DNA from: Daphnia carinata
Lineage: Eukaryota > Arthropoda > Branchiopoda > Diplostraca > Daphniidae
Length of the DNA stretch: 64,000 nucleotides
Direction of reading: 5' to 3'
Assembly (NCBI RefSeq): GCF_022539665.2
Contig: NC_081337.1
Span: 4,812,679-4,876,678, forward strand
The position numbers and the translations under genes were made by a program. The notes below the pieces were generated by a model that ran no database searches, was not told the origin of the DNA, and saw nothing but the letters and a program-made list of their open reading frames with translations. Shown here piece by piece: positions 24,201 to 37,200 of this stretch. Every line of letters begins with the position of its first letter. Within the stretch, counting starts at the first letter, position 1.

Positions 24201-24834
24201 TTTTCGATCCAGGGCCTTGCTAGCCAGAATTTCGTACAACTCAGGAGCAAACCAATGATAAGTTCCTCTGATTTCACTCATTGTGTATGTTCCTCGTTCA
24301 TTCACGGGTCGGCACAATCCAAAATCACCCCACTTCACCGTTGCCTGTTCACCTTGGTCAGTCCTTTTCACAGAAATTAGAATGTTTGCCGGTTTTATAT
24401 CTCGGTGAATTAAGTCCCGCGAATGGATATATTCAAGGCCTGAAGCTAAATGAAGGAACATTTCGATAGGGAGTGGTATAGGTCCTTTGTATTTCTTTTG
24501 ATCGTCCGGTTTTAAGAACAGCTGATCCAATGATGCGTCGCAAAATTCCAAAACATAGTATCTGAAAGGTCAATAAATGTACAGATTCTGTTTCTCTTTC
24601 AAAATGACGTTTTAAAAAATCTTACTTGAAATTTTCATCGCTTTCGAAATGATGGAATTTGATAACATTCGGGTGGGCCAATTGTTGAAGAATTTTCAGC
24701 TCGTTGTCAACTGGGTGAACTGTTTCACCAATCAGCTCAACCCGTTTTACTGCTACTTTTTGGCCGTCAAATGTACCACTAAACACTGAACCGTATGCAC
24801 CTTTTCCTATAAAATCCGTCTTGTCGTACTGCAT
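18249..24834 (-). CDS. IRE1-like kinase / giant ankyrin-repeat protein, type I, copy 3
   Basis: Four minus-strand exons: 24834-24626, 24561-24065, 23984-23869 and 23774-18249. Introns are GT-AG, the first two 64 and 80 bp, and all joins are in frame, giving about 2115 residues. I start at the ATG of MQYDKTDFIGKGAYGSVF, which aligns with copies 1 and 5; an upstream in-frame ATG at 24918 is possible. Residues 1-274 form an IRE1/RNase L-type kinase with glycine loop, VAVKR lysine, HRDIKPANIL, GDFGLCR, FAPELYE, and the IRE1-like spacing LHWARSLLTKML near the end. No KEN ribonuclease follows. Instead come about 49 ankyrin repeats of 37 residues, many nearly identical. A one-base loss near 18262 compared with related copies replaces LIELGIE with FLN and a stop, removing about 35 C-terminal residues. 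It probably acts as a cytoplasmic kinase with a protein-binding solenoid; the ligand is unknown. Confidence 0.82.
18400..22720 (-). repeat. 111-bp coding tandem repeat in copy 3 ankyrin exon
   Basis: Minisatellite-like array with an exact 111-bp period (37 codons per ankyrin repeat). Consensus pieces are LMDGIEKLIQLGIDVNA and ALHFLCSNNSSSN. Blocks two to five repeats long recur as larger units at spacings of 222, 333, 444 and 555 bp, pointing to recent unequal exchange or conversion. Confidence 0.9.
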
Positions 24835-24918
24835 TTTTCTGACGTTGTCATTTGGCGTTGTCATTTTAATGCGACAACATTTCAACTCACTGATTTCGTT
24901 GCACTTGAAAACTAGCAA

Positions 24919-25800
24919 AAGAGCGATGTAAGCAAGTAGCTAGGGGAGAATTTGATACTAGATAATCAAAATTGAAATCGCTGGTTATCGGTAAGATTAT
25001 TTGGTGAGCATATCATAAGTTGAAAGCCCTTGGAAACTACTGCATCCGTCTATCTGATTACCTGCTTGACATATCCATGAAGTTACTTTAATGCCTTACG
25101 TTAAAATTTTGCCCGTTAATTTGCGTGCCAAAGAAAGCAAGTAACTCGTTTTCAGAAGGGCATAAACTCCGCCGTTTCAACTTTAATTTTTAACTGATAC
25201 AAGTTTCTCCATGACAATATTCTTATCGCACATCGCGCTTTCACTGTGCACGCAGTGCCGTTCTGCGTCGGCTCATCCTATGGTATCCCTTTATCTTAAA
25301 GAGCAATGTCGTTCTATTGATATGCAATGTGTACGTTGTGGGACGTTGATACTGAATTGTTAACAACAGAAATAGAATTTTCAAATCATTTATACAGGTG
25401 GATTTCTAGTTCCCACATTTTTATGCCAATCGAATGAAATATTTTGGAAGAAGACCAGCCGTATAACAGCCTAACTGAAATTCCCTTTGTCTTCAGTAAC
25501 ACCCAAATTGCTGGCTTTGCACGTGGAATGTGGTATATTGAAAACAGAATTAAAGAAAAATGGATAACGGATGTAAACAAGTATCTACATATCTACAGTA
25601 TTTACTTAATGCAAATTACGTCACGGCTACTGAATAACCTATTCAATTTTAGGGAATATGATTCTTTCGGATTTAACCGGAATAATCAACTTTCGGCTGA
25701 CGGACGCACTTGATGGGAAACATTTGAAGATATCCATAACTGTACAACAATGAACTGTAATGGCGTCAAGATACAGGTCGACAAATTATGACATTTTCTT
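24919..25800. other. Intergenic region upstream of kinase-ankyrin copy 3
   Basis: AT-rich, with no gene supported. It is the counterpart of 5921-6900 and 39850-40870 and must include any promoter of copy 3. Small ORFs here are not conserved in the other units. Confidence 0.5.
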
Positions 25801-25832
25801 CTTCATAAACTTTTGTTGTTCCCGATTAGTTG

Positions 25833-26054
25833 TCAGATGAGTTCCATGGTACGCTGTACGTTAGCAGAGACCACCATTACTCCACCATACTCTTTTCTCA
25901 TGTCCTTCACAGCGCGCGCGAAACCAACTACATTAAGGGAACATTCCATAGCATTGGCGATGGCAAAGATGATACCAATTGAACCGCCAATCTCAGGACC
26001 GAGTACTATAGACTTGTGTTGCAGGAAGGCAACGTCTAAGCTGTTGATTTCCAA
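25833..26054 (-). pseudogene. SLC12-type cation-chloride cotransporter fragment, unit B
   Basis: The 73-codon reading contains LGPEIGGSIGIIFAIANA, then VVGFARAVKDM and YGGVMV. This matches the SLC12 family signature LGPEFGGSIG(L/I)IFAFANAV followed by VVGFAETV, a transmembrane region of Na-K-Cl and K-Cl cotransporters. Only one exon-sized piece is present, ending in a stop, so it is a dispersed fragment and not a working transporter. The parent gene is not in the window. Confidence 0.75.
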
Positions 26055-26319
26055 AGGCAGTTTGAAAAATGACGTCTAATCTGGTAAAACTTACATTAAG
26101 TAAGTTCCAACTAAAAATTATGTTAATAACTCGAGTATGTAATAATAAAAGTGTCACTCAAGAATACTTGGAAGATCTTTGTAATATCTAGGACATACCG
26201 CCGCCAATTTCGCCGTTGGTTGAGGTGATGGGCATGGGCATGGCCGTCACCGCCTTAAGTATTCGTCCTTTTCTTTCCCGTCATTCGGCCTATCGTAGTC
26301 TTAATCATTACAACACACA

Positions 26320-27195
26320 TTTAGAGGTCGGAATATTTTTCAAATTCCGCCGGCAACTGTGAGATTCTACCAAACCAGCAGATGGTAAGAGTAAAAGATA
26401 CGACGAAGTAGCATTAGAGCTGTTTGATCCAGCGTTTGTAATGATTTTATTTGTAGTTTGGACGATGACGTAACGACTCTGGATTAGGAATCCGGATGTG
26501 CCACCAGTATTTCCAGTTCGGATTAACATGGCGCTATAATAGGTATTAAAATACACTTTCAATAGTCAGCGACTCTAAAAACTGACGTATTATTTCTTGC
26601 AGAAGCAGGTGGAAGCGTTTAATTTCTTTCCAAGCGGATCCCTGTTTTTTGCTGCAGGACTTGTGATGTAAATCAGCGGTACACTTCGACGCAATTTGGT
26701 CGAAATGAAAAGGTTAGTAACCATATTCTGCTTAGTCATATTATTATTCAGTTGTATCTGATAGTAGAGCTGTTTAGGGGACTGTTTGACAGTCATTTTT
26801 TTAAAGGTTGCTTTCTTTATCCTAAAACCCCTGTGTTTTACGTCGTTGTGCGCCTGAAAACGTAAAATTTTGTGGCGCGTTGAGTTTCCTTATCTATTTT
26901 GTAAATAACCAAACCGCGTTCGAAGTTAATTTTAAGGCTAGAGAATGCTATCAGGCAAGTCTAGATCAGCATTACCTGATGCCCCACGTAAATGATTAAT
27001 GGGACCTATCGTATCTCTTGGATGCCGCCGGAACTTTGCACACGAAGCAAGCGTTGCTTTGCGAGGCCAAATTATCTTTGGCCTTTTATTTTTGCCACAT
27101 CAATGAGTTACAAAAATGAATTCGAAAATTTAATACGTTGCCTGCGAATTTGCTACCATTGCAGTTTTATCACACCCACACACAGGCAGGTGTAA
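26320..27195 (+). pseudogene. Degenerate spliced gene of unknown identity, short copy in unit B
   Basis: Near-twin of the short copy at 7200-7930. It includes a block ending in a GTAAGA donor near 26382, a block after an acceptor TGTAG near 26456 with an early stop (GATTAG), the mutated 111-nt exon, and the terminal block open from 26992 to 27195 with ARPNYLWPFIFATSMSYKNE. The 5' exons are absent and function is unknown. Confidence 0.35.
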
Positions 27196-27400
27196 CTGTA
27201 GTGAACTTTATTCAAACCAAGTCAGGAATGCTCATTTTGATATCCAATTTCCAGTCTAGAGTGTATTCGATTACCTTTTTTATGAAGTTCAGATAATAAT
27301 GTCAATAGCAAACAATTGTGACGATACCCTTTCATTGGATGTTGTTACGTTTCTCTGGCCTTAGGTTCACAGCTCCGTCAGTCAAAATAGTTTTTGTTGA

Positions 27401-30336
27401 TTAACCATTTCCAGGGTATGTCTTTTCAAATAGTGTTAGAATTTCCTCCAAGTTTCCTCTTTTGTAATTGTTGCGTAAGAGAACCTGCGCGTCATAACCG
27501 TTGGAATTAATCTCAATTCCTAGTTCAATTAAAATTTTGACCGCGTCGAATAGGTTTTCATTGGAATTGTATTCGCACAGAAAATGGAGCGCATTCCATC
27601 TGTTTTTGTCCGTTGCATGGATATCAATTCCAAGTTCGATCAACAGTTTGATGGCTTCAATTAAATGTGTGCTTGAATGTTTCGCACACAAGTAATGGAG
27701 AGCGTTTTGCCCGTCTTCGTTTGTTGCATTCACATCTATTCCTTTTTGAACTAAACGCTCGATTGCGCCGACTAAATTTGAAGATGAATTGTTTGCACAT
27801 AGTGTATGGAGCACGTTATGCCCCTCTTCGTCTTTTGCGTTGACATGGATTCCCAAACTTATTATGTAATCGATTAGAGCAACCAAGTTTGGATTTACAT
27901 TATTAATGCACAATGCCTGAAGTATGTTGTGCTTCTCTTCGCCTTTAACATCCGTGACGTGGTTCATTAAGTAGCGAATTACTGTGGCTAAATTTGGGTT
28001 TGGGTTATTTGCGCACGTAACATGTAGAATGTTCCATCCGTTATTGATCTTTGCATCCTTGTCAATATTGTGTTCGATTAAGCATAGGATAGCGTCAGTA
28101 CACTTTGGGCTTAAATTGTATGCGCATAAAGTATGGAGTGCGTTAAAGCCATCTTTGTCTATTGCGTTGCCATCCATTCCGTTTTGGATTAAGAATTTAA
28201 TAGCATCAGTTAAATATGGGCTTGAATTGTGCGCGCACAAAACGTGTAATGCGCTCAGTCCTTTGTTGCTCTTTGCATTTGTGTCGATTCCGAGTTTTAT
28301 CAACAACTTGATGGTTTCAACCAAATTTGGGCTGCAATTGTTTGCACACAGAGTGTGGAGTGCGTTCCATCCGTTCCTTCTCTTTGAATTGATATCGATT
28401 TCTTGTTCAATGAAAAAGGTAATCGCATCAATTAAGTTCTGATTTGAATTGTTTGCACACAGAAAATGGAGCACGTTAAATCTATCCTTGTCCTTGGCGT
28501 TCACGTCAATTCCAAGTTCGATTAAAACCTGGATTGCGGCAACTAAATTTGAGCTTGAATTTTTTGCACACAAGGCGTGGAGAGCGTTTAATCCGCTGTT
28601 GCTCTTTTCGTTGACGTTGATTCCGAGTTGTATTAATTTTTTGATTGCGTCTATTAACATTGAGCTTGAATTGTTTGCACACAAAGTATGTAGTACGTTC
28701 CATCCGTCTTTGCTCCTTGCATTAACGTCGATTCCATCTTGGATCAAAAGTTCGATTGCGTCAGTTGGGTTTGAACTTGATTGTGTTGCACACAAGGTGT
28801 GAAACATGCTTAATCCGTCATCGGTCTTTGCATTTTTGTCGACTCCGACTTCAATTAAAAATCTAATCACGTCTAATAAATTTTCGTTGGAATTAAATCG
28901 ACATAGTAAATGGATCGCATTCCATCCGTCCTTTTCCTTTGCGTTCGCATCGATGCCGAGTTTGATTAACAATTTGATTGCATCAATTAAATGCGGGCTT
29001 GAATTGTGTGCACACAAAACGTGGAGTGCGTTCCATTTGTTGTTGCTCGTTGCGTTCACGTCGATTCCTGTTTGAATTAACAACTCGATTTCTTCCATTA
29101 AGTTTGAGTTTGAATTGTTTGCACAGACCCAATGTAGAGCATTCCACCCTTTTTCGTTCGTTGATGTTACATTGATACCGCGCTGAACAAAAGAATTTAT
29201 CGTTTCCCGAAAGTTTAACTTTGGATTCTTCTCCGCATATACCTGAATCATTTTTTTTTCTTCATCGGCTAGCTAAATAAAAAGAAAATTAGTGTGTTAA
29301 AGCGCGCTTAGTAATATTTACGATTAATGCACGTTGATAGCTTTTTAAATTTGCACAAGATTTTTACATTCGTTTCAATGGATTGAAGTTCAGTAACGAC
29401 ATCTCCTGATGCGATCCTCTCAGTATGTTTAGTGGTCAACATTTGCGTTAACAAACTCCGTGCCCAATGCAAATTATGAATCTCTATAATGAAACACATT
29501 AAAGGGTTTAACGTTAGTGAGTATGTGTGTGTGCGAAATTGGCCGTCCGTAATTAGAAACTTACTCTTCATATTAATCGGTTTATTCTGTTTGATATTCG
29601 TCTTAACTTCATCATCTGAACCGTAGAGATGTATTCCATTCAAGAGAATGTAACCAAAGACGAGGCCTTCTGCGAAGACATCGCTATTAATTGTACCTCG
29701 TTGGCCGTCACCCTTGCTTTCCAATAATTCGTACAATTCAGGAGCTAACCAAGATAGAGTTCCCTTGATTCCACTCATTGTGAATGTTCCTCGTTCATTC
29801 ACGGGTCGGCACAACCCAAAATCACCCCACTTCATCGTTGCCTGTTGACCTTGCTCAGTTATTTTGACAGAAATTAGAATGTTTGCAGGTTTAATATCTC
29901 GATGAGTAAAATCCCGCAAATGGATATATTCAACGCCTGAAGCTAAATGAAGGAACATTTCGATAGGGAGTGGTATAGGTCCTTTATATTTCCTGGGATC
30001 GTCCGATTTTACGAAAAGCTGATCCAGTGATGCGTCGCAAAATTCCAAAGCAAAATATCTGAAAGATAAATAACTGTGCAGTTTCTGTTTCTCATTCATA
30101 ATGACATTTTGAAGTAATCTTACTTGAAGGTATCATCGCTTTCGAAATGAAGGAGTTTGACAACGTTCGCATGGTCTAACTGCTGGAGAGCTTTAAGCTC
30201 GTTGTCAAGAAAGTTGTCTGGTTCACCAACCAGCTCAATCCGTTTGATGGCTACCTTTTGATCGTTAAAATGTACCACAAAACACTGAACCGGATGAACC
30301 TTTTCCTATAAAATCCTTCTTCTTGTCGTACTGCAT
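27401..30336 (-). pseudogene. IRE1-like kinase / ankyrin-repeat gene, type II, copy 4 (frameshift in exon 1)
   Basis: Minus-strand exons: 30336-30124, 30058-29565, 29483-29368 and 29272-27401. Exon 4 is open for 623 codons, starts with the type II leader (LADEEKKMIQVYAEK) and holds about 16 repeats of 37 residues ending in EKTYPGNG. Kinase motifs HRDIKPANIL, GDFGLCR and LAPELYE are present. Exon 1 starts MQYDKKKDFIGKGSSGSVF, but GGTACATTT in related copies is GGTACATTTT here (about 30272-30278), which gives an immediate stop before the ATP-binding lysine. This single base in a T run could be a real mutation or a sequencing error. If it is an error, the gene is intact and encodes about 898 residues. 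Confidence 0.72.
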
Positions 30337-30339
30337 TTT

Positions 30340-31613
30340 TCAGTCGTTTCATTTGCGGCGGTATTTAATGCGACAACTTTTCAACTCACTCATTGTGTTG
30401 CACTTGAAAAGTGGCAAAACAGCGATGTTTGCAAGTTGCTAGGGGCGAATTTGATACTAGATAATCAAAACTGAACTTGCTTTAAGGTTATCAGTTAGGT
30501 TGTTTGTTGAGTATATCATAAGTTGAAAGCCCTGGGAAACTACTGCATCCGCCTACCTGATTATCTGCTTAACATACCAGTGAAGCCAATTCAAAGCTTT
30601 ACGTTGAAGTTTCGCGCAAAAAAAAAAAAGAAATATTGCAATTCAAACAGAGGATTTCTTTCAATGAAATCCATCGCAACTCTGTACTTCTAGATGCATG
30701 CCAATTTTTTCTCTCCATTCTTTAATGTTTTCTTTTTTAGTGTTTTGTCTCTTTACTTGTTTTATTTTCCCGGAGACATTAATGGATACAAAAATGAACA
30801 ATTATCAACGGACGAATGCTCAAATTGCTTCCTTCCAAACGTGAACCCTCGTGCTGCTGTTTTCTTTCCACCATATTTTTTTTTTACAACATGTCCATCT
30901 GTTTTGACCCTAGTTTTTTCCCTTTTGTTTATTGCGTCTTTTTTTTATGTTGTACAGTTTTTCTATTTGTAAAGTTGATTCATAAAAAAAGAAAAACCAG
31001 AATAAATGCCGTAGAAGCAACTTAGATTTTAAATAATTATTTTAAGTCTGATGCAGATTAATGCAACTGAAGACTACTGAAAAGGAAAGCGTTTGAGATG
31101 AATTTAAAAACTAATATTTGAATCAGATTCTCAGTAAATTTGTTGATTGGTTAGGATTTTCTTTATGTAATCATACTTCGCGCGCTTAGAAAAGCCTAGC
31201 CCTCTGGTGTCTTTTCGGTCAACTATTTTTGTACAACGATGCCACATCTAGATTTTCAAAAATGTTGTTCGAAATAAGAAGATCTGGCAATGCCCCAGCG
31301 ACTTCCGTCCTTGCCAAGTGGAAAGATTCATTTGGAAATATGTAGAAATGGCGACTTGTTCTAGCTTTCTTAAATCTGAAATTTTGTACATTGAGGTACG
31401 TGAACTGCTTATTAATTTGGTAATGAGGATTTTTATTTTCATAATCGTTTACTAGTTGTTCTATTGTAGCATATAATCATCCTATAATTAGAGAATTACA
31501 ACCATTTCAAAATCAAAGACTACTCCGTTAGAATGTCGAAGGTTTTGATGAGAACACGGGCGGGGAACCCTAAATCTAATTGCTGAAATGTGTAGTGCAT
31601 TAAGCAAAGAAGA
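30340..31613. other. Intergenic sequence with truncated echinoid downstream flank
   Basis: The first 280 bp are kinase-ankyrin upstream sequence. From about 30631 the DNA matches the echinoid 3' UTR end and flank (equivalent to 14336-15312), including AATAAA at about 31001. No coding part of echinoid remains and I see no other gene. Confidence 0.6.
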
Positions 31614-32229
31614 GGATAGCAGTACAGTGCTAAAACCCGTAAATCTTTGGTTGGACGAGTATTAAACCTAAATAAACGTTATCTACCACTTCAATGAGGA
31701 GAAAAAGAGGTAATATGTAAATAACTTAATTTGCAATTCAAAATTCTAAAAATTCTTTTTGTAGAAATCTTTAACATGAAATGGATTGATATCCAAAAGT
31801 GATGAGCCCTGTAGTAACTCATTGGTGAACTTGAACTACTACAAAGCAGCATTTAGTTCGATGGGCTTTACAAGATATCTGCTCGCTAAAGGCCAACATT
31901 AGCTGAAGTATTGGCTTTAGGGACATGTTTAGGTAAGAATAATAAGTTAAAAACGAATGAGGCTTAAGCTTATAATCTAACTCTTGGAAATTATCATGCT
32001 TGAACTACGTTTACTCTAAAAAATTTTCTCCCTGTTGTAGTTCATTAAAAAAATCTTGAAGTAGTTTATGTCGTGTTGGATTTGAGTCCAACTGTCGAGT
32101 GGGAAATTTTCTTTTCGAGTATGATCATTTCACCTTATAATAGCCCAACACTTTCATGTTTAAAAAACTGTGTCATGTGCCTCTTCCAAGCAGTGCAGGT
32201 TGCCTTAAAGTAGAGTGTGTAATCTAAGC

Positions 32230-34230
32230 AATGTCTATTTGTTTTACAGAGAACCGAGGAGAGTGGTAGCTCTTTAATGGCTGATTTCTATTGACTGATT
32301 TCGCAGCACTGTCATTCAGCTGATTGTTGCAGAACACAGGGAATGTGCAGAAAGTAAGACATTCATATGCTTTATTTGAGAATGCCAGTCTATATCGTGT
32401 GAGACTACAAAAGTTTCATCTATTTCATTAAGCCCAATTTTCAATTCTCTATTTTTTTTCAAAAAAAGTTTAATAGTAGTTAACCATGTCTCATTTCTTA
32501 CTTCTTTGATAACGAGTTTTTATCCTTAACGCGGGTAATAACTTCCTTCTCCTACCTAGGGAAGACGCTCAGTACACCTAGAGATGGCTTAGGAGCTCTT
32601 ATATGTAGGCAGATGCATGGCGGAAAGCTTCGTTTTCACAACTGCGCCGATTTTTATATCCAGAACGCCTATCAGGTCGAAAATGGGACAGGTGAGTTTG
32701 TGTAAGAAACACAAATTAATCAAATTCCAAACAAATTTAGAGAAAGCAGGCCATGTATATTGAATCTTTTGTTAAAAATAATTGTTTCTACTTGTCACGT
32801 TTGAGACAAGGGTGTGTACTTGGAAGACCGTTTTTGTGGAGAATTACCTCTGTTGATTTATAATTTTGCGTACTTTTACCTGAAAATGGTTTGTTGAATG
32901 TAAAAATGTTGGATACTGATTTAAAGACTTGGTGGACTCTGGTCCACAGAACAGTCACACTTCTCCAACTTTTTTCCAACATTTCTATTATTATCGTGGC
33001 TATCCAGTAATTGCTTTGCTAACTGCCAATTGCGTTTGGCATCTGTCTTTCCTGTAGGCAATCCAATCTGATGTTACGACCCATTCAAGTTTACAGCGTT
33101 CATAAAGATACCGTCGCTGTAGGTAGGAATGCAGACGTTCGCGCATCCGTTGACCTCATCCGTTAAACCTACAGCAAAAGTAAGGTAATAATTATTTAAA
33201 TAATAAAGTAATAATCACCTGTTAAAGTTTCTTAGTATAATTTTATTGCCTTCTTGCGGGTTTCCAGATAGTGCTATGTTTACCTTTTCGAAGAAAATTC
33301 CCGGACTTAAAGAGAAATGTTACGTAACCACATCTAATTACTTTTTCTTTCACGTCATTCTTTATATTTTAGTCCAAATGTTTACTATCGTTACAACCCA
33401 CATTTAGATATTTGTCAAATTCTGCACACAGCTGTGAACTTCTACCAAACCAGTCGATGGTAAGAATAAAAGATGAGAGAAAGTAGCTTAAGAGCAGTCT
33501 GGTCCAAAATTTGTTTCATGTGCGATGAATTCTCCTGTAGTACGGACGATGACGTAACGGCGCTGGATCCGGATGTGACATCAGTGTTTCCAGTTTGGAT
33601 TAACATGGCGATATGTCAGGTATTAAGTTGAATTCTAAATAGTTATCGTCTTTTAAAGAGTGACGTATCATTTTCTGCAGAAGCTGGTTGAAATGTTAAA
33701 TTTCTATACGAAGCGGATCCCTGTTTTTTGCTTCAGGGGTTGTGATATAAACCAGCGGTACGCATCGCCCGGATTGGATCGAAATGATAAGGTTAGTAAC
33801 CATATTCTGTTTATTCACATTATTACGCGGTTGCATTTGCTAGTAGACCTGATAAAGGGAGTGTTTGAATGTCAATTTTAAAAGGTTGCTTTCGTATCAT
33901 AAAACCCCTGTGTTTTACGTCGTTGTGCGCCAGATAACGTTAAATGTTGTGGCGTGTTGGGATCTTTATCTATTGTAAATAATCAAACCGCGTTCGTAGT
34001 TACTTTGAGGTTAGAGAATGCTATCGAGCACCTATGGACCAGCGTTATCTGATGGCCTAAGTAAATGTGTCCATTTGATGCAGCCGCAGCTTTATACACG
34101 AAGTAAACTTTTCTATACGAGGCCAAATTATGTTTGGCGGTTTATTTTTGCTACATCAATGGGTCAGGAAAATGAATTAGAAACGAAAATGCGTTACCTG
34201 CGAGTTTACTACCATAACGGTTTTTAACAT
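32230..34230 (+). pseudogene. Degenerate spliced gene of unknown identity, long copy in unit C
   Basis: Same exon-like blocks as the long copies in units A and B, with more damage: a stop (ATGGCTTAG) near 32584, and an insertion in the block near 33157. The Cys-rich exon is 24 bp (eight codons) shorter, ending CRTQGMCRK-like. The 111-nt exon at 33681-33791 is fully open, and the terminal block is open from 34018 to 34227 (PNYVWRFIFATSMGQENE). Unknown function. Confidence 0.38.
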
Positions 34231-34282
34231 ACGCCCAAGTGTAATTGAAGTTAACTTTCTTCAAACCAAGTCAGAAATTCTA

Positions 34283-37200
34283 TTAGAAATTCAATATCCA
34301 GTCTGTAGCGTATTGGAATAACTTGTCAATCATGCTTCTATAATAATTTCTGTAGGAAGGGATTGTGACTACAGGGTCTAGCATGTCGAATAGTTTCAAA
34401 ACTTCCTCCAAGTTATCTTTCTTGTAGTTTTTGCGTAAGAGATCCTGCAAGACAAAACCGTTCGATTTAATCTCAGTTCCCTGTTCAATTAAAACTTTGA
34501 TCGCGTCGAATAGGTTTTCACTGGGATTACAACTGCACAGAAAATGAAGTGCGTTTAGTCCATCGCCGCGCCTTGCGTTTACGTTGATTCCGAGTTGGAT
34601 CAACTTTTCGATTCCATCAATTAAACTTGTGGATGAATTTATTAAGCACAAGTAATGGAGTGCGTTTGTTTCGTTGTCATCCTTTGCGTTTACGTCGATT
34701 CCGAGTTGGATTAACTTTTCGATTCCATCCTTTAAATTTGTGGATGAATTGTTACAACACAGGGCATGGAGTGCGTTTGTTCCGTTGTCATTCTTTGCGT
34801 TCACGTCGATTCCGAGTTGGATTAACTTTTCGATTCCATCCATTAAATTTGAGGATGAATTGTTACTACACAGGAAATAGAGTGCGTTTGTTCCGTTGTT
34901 GCACTTTGCGTTTACGTCGATTCCGAGTTGGATTAACTTTTCGATTCCATCCATTAAATTTGAGGATAAATTGTTACTACACAGGAAATGGAGTGCGTTT
35001 GTTCCGTTGTTGCTCGTTGCGTTAACGTCGATTCCGAGTTGGATTAACTTTTCGATTCCATCCATAAAATTTGAGGATAAATTGTTACTACACAGGAAAT
35101 GGAGTGCGTTTGTTCCGTTGTTGCTTTTTGCGTTTACGTCGATTCCGAGTTGGATTAACTTTTCGATTCCATCCATTAAATTTGAGGATGAATTGTTACT
35201 ACACAGGAAATGGAGTGCGTTTGTTCCCTTGTCATCCTTTGCGTTCACGTCGATTCCGAGTTGGATTAACTTTTCAATTCCATCCATTAAATTTGAGGAT
35301 GACTTGTTACTACACAGGAAATGGAGTGCGTTTGTTCCCTTGTCATCCTTTGCGTTCACGTCGATTCCGAGTTGGATTAACTTTTCAATTCCATCCATTA
35401 AATTTGAGGATGACTTGTTACTACACAGGAAATGGAGTGCGTTTGTTCCGTTGTCATTCTTTGCGTTCACGTCGATTCCGAGTTGGATTAACTTTTCGAT
35501 TCCATCCATTAAATTTGAGGATGAATTGTTACCACACAGGAAATGGAGTGCGTTTGTTCCGTTGTCATCCTTTGCGTTTACGTCGATTCCGAGTTGGATT
35601 AACTTTTCGATTCCATCCATTAAATTTGTGGATGACTTGTTACTACACAGGGTATGGAGTGCGTTTGTTCCGTTGTCGCGCCTTGCGTTTACGTCGATTC
35701 CGAGTTGGATTAACTTTTCGATTCCATCCATTAAAGTTGAGGATGAATTGTTACTACACAGTAAATGGAGTGCATTTGTTCCGTTGTCGCTCTTCGCGTT
35801 CACATCGATTCCGAACTGGATTAACTTTTCGATTCCATCCATTAAATTTGTGGATGAATTGTTACTACACAGGAAATGGAGTGCGTTTCCTCCCTTGTCA
35901 TCCTTTGCGTTTACGTCGATTCCGAGTTGGATTAACTTTTCGATTCCATCCATTAAATTTGTGGATGACTTGTTACTACACAGGGTATGGAGTGCGTTTG
36001 TTCCGTTGTCGCGCCTTGCGTTTACGTCGATTCCGAGTTGGATTAACTTTTCGATTCCATCCATTAAAGTTGAGGATGAATTGTTACTACACAGTAAATG
36101 GAGTGCATTTGTTCCGTTGTCGCTCTTCGCGTTCACATCGATTCCGAACTGGATTAACTTTTCGATTCCATCCATTAAATTTGTGGATGAATTGTTACTA
36201 CACAGGAAATGGAGTGCGTTTCCTCCCTTGTCATCCTTTGCGTTTACGTCGATTCCGAGTTGGATTAACTTTTCGATTCCATCCATTAAATTTGTGGATG
36301 ACTTGTTACTACACAGGGCATGGAGTGCGTTTGTTCCGTTGTCGCGCCTTGCGTTTACGTCGATTCCGAGTTGGATTAACTTTTCGATTCCATCCATTAA
36401 ATTTGTGGATGACTTGTTACTACACAGGGCATGGAGTGCGTTTGTTCCGTTGTCGTGCCTTGCGTTTACGTCGATTCCGAGTTGGATTAACTTTTCGATT
36501 CCATCCATTAAAGTTGAGGATGAATTGTTACTACACAGTAAATGGAGTGCATTTGTTCCGTTGTCGCTCTTCGCGTTCACATCGATTCCGAACTGGATTA
36601 ACTTTTCGATTCCATCCATTAAATTTGTGGATGAATTGTTACTACACAGGAAATGGAGTGCGTTTCCTCCCTTGTCATCCTTTGCGTTTACGTCGATTCC
36701 GAGTTGGATTAACTTTTCGATTCCATCCATTAAATTTGTGGATGACTTGGTACTACACAGGGCATGGAGTGCGTTTGTTCCGTTGTCGCCCCTTGCGTTT
36801 ACGTCGATTCCGAGTTGGATTAACTTTTCGATTCCATCCATTAAAGTTGAGGATGAAATGTTACTACACAGTAAATGGAGTGCATTTGTTCCGTTGTCGC
36901 TCTTCGCGTTCACATCGATTCCGAACTGGATTAACTTTTCGATTCCATCCATTAAATTTGTGGATGAATTGTTACTACACAGGAAATGGAGTGCGTTTCC
37001 TCCCTTGTCATCCTTTGCGTTTACGTCGATTCCGAGTTGGGTTAACTTTTCGATTCCATCCATTAAATTTGTGGATGACTTGTTACTACACAGGGCATGG
37101 AGTGCGTTTCCTCCCTTGTCATCCTTTGCGTTTACGTCGATTCCGAGTTGAATTAACTTATCGATTGCATCCATTAAATTTGTGGATGAATTTCTTGCGC

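Larger units (their letters stand above)
15313..31613. repeat. Segmental duplication unit B
   Basis: Second tandem unit, about 16.3 kb, same order as unit A. It is longer because the ankyrin exon of kinase-ankyrin copy 3 has expanded, and it lacks the echinoid exons. Its right end (about 30620-31613) matches only the flank beyond echinoid, starting from the sequence equivalent to about 14336, and is joined through an A-rich tract at about 30618-30630. Confidence 0.85.
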
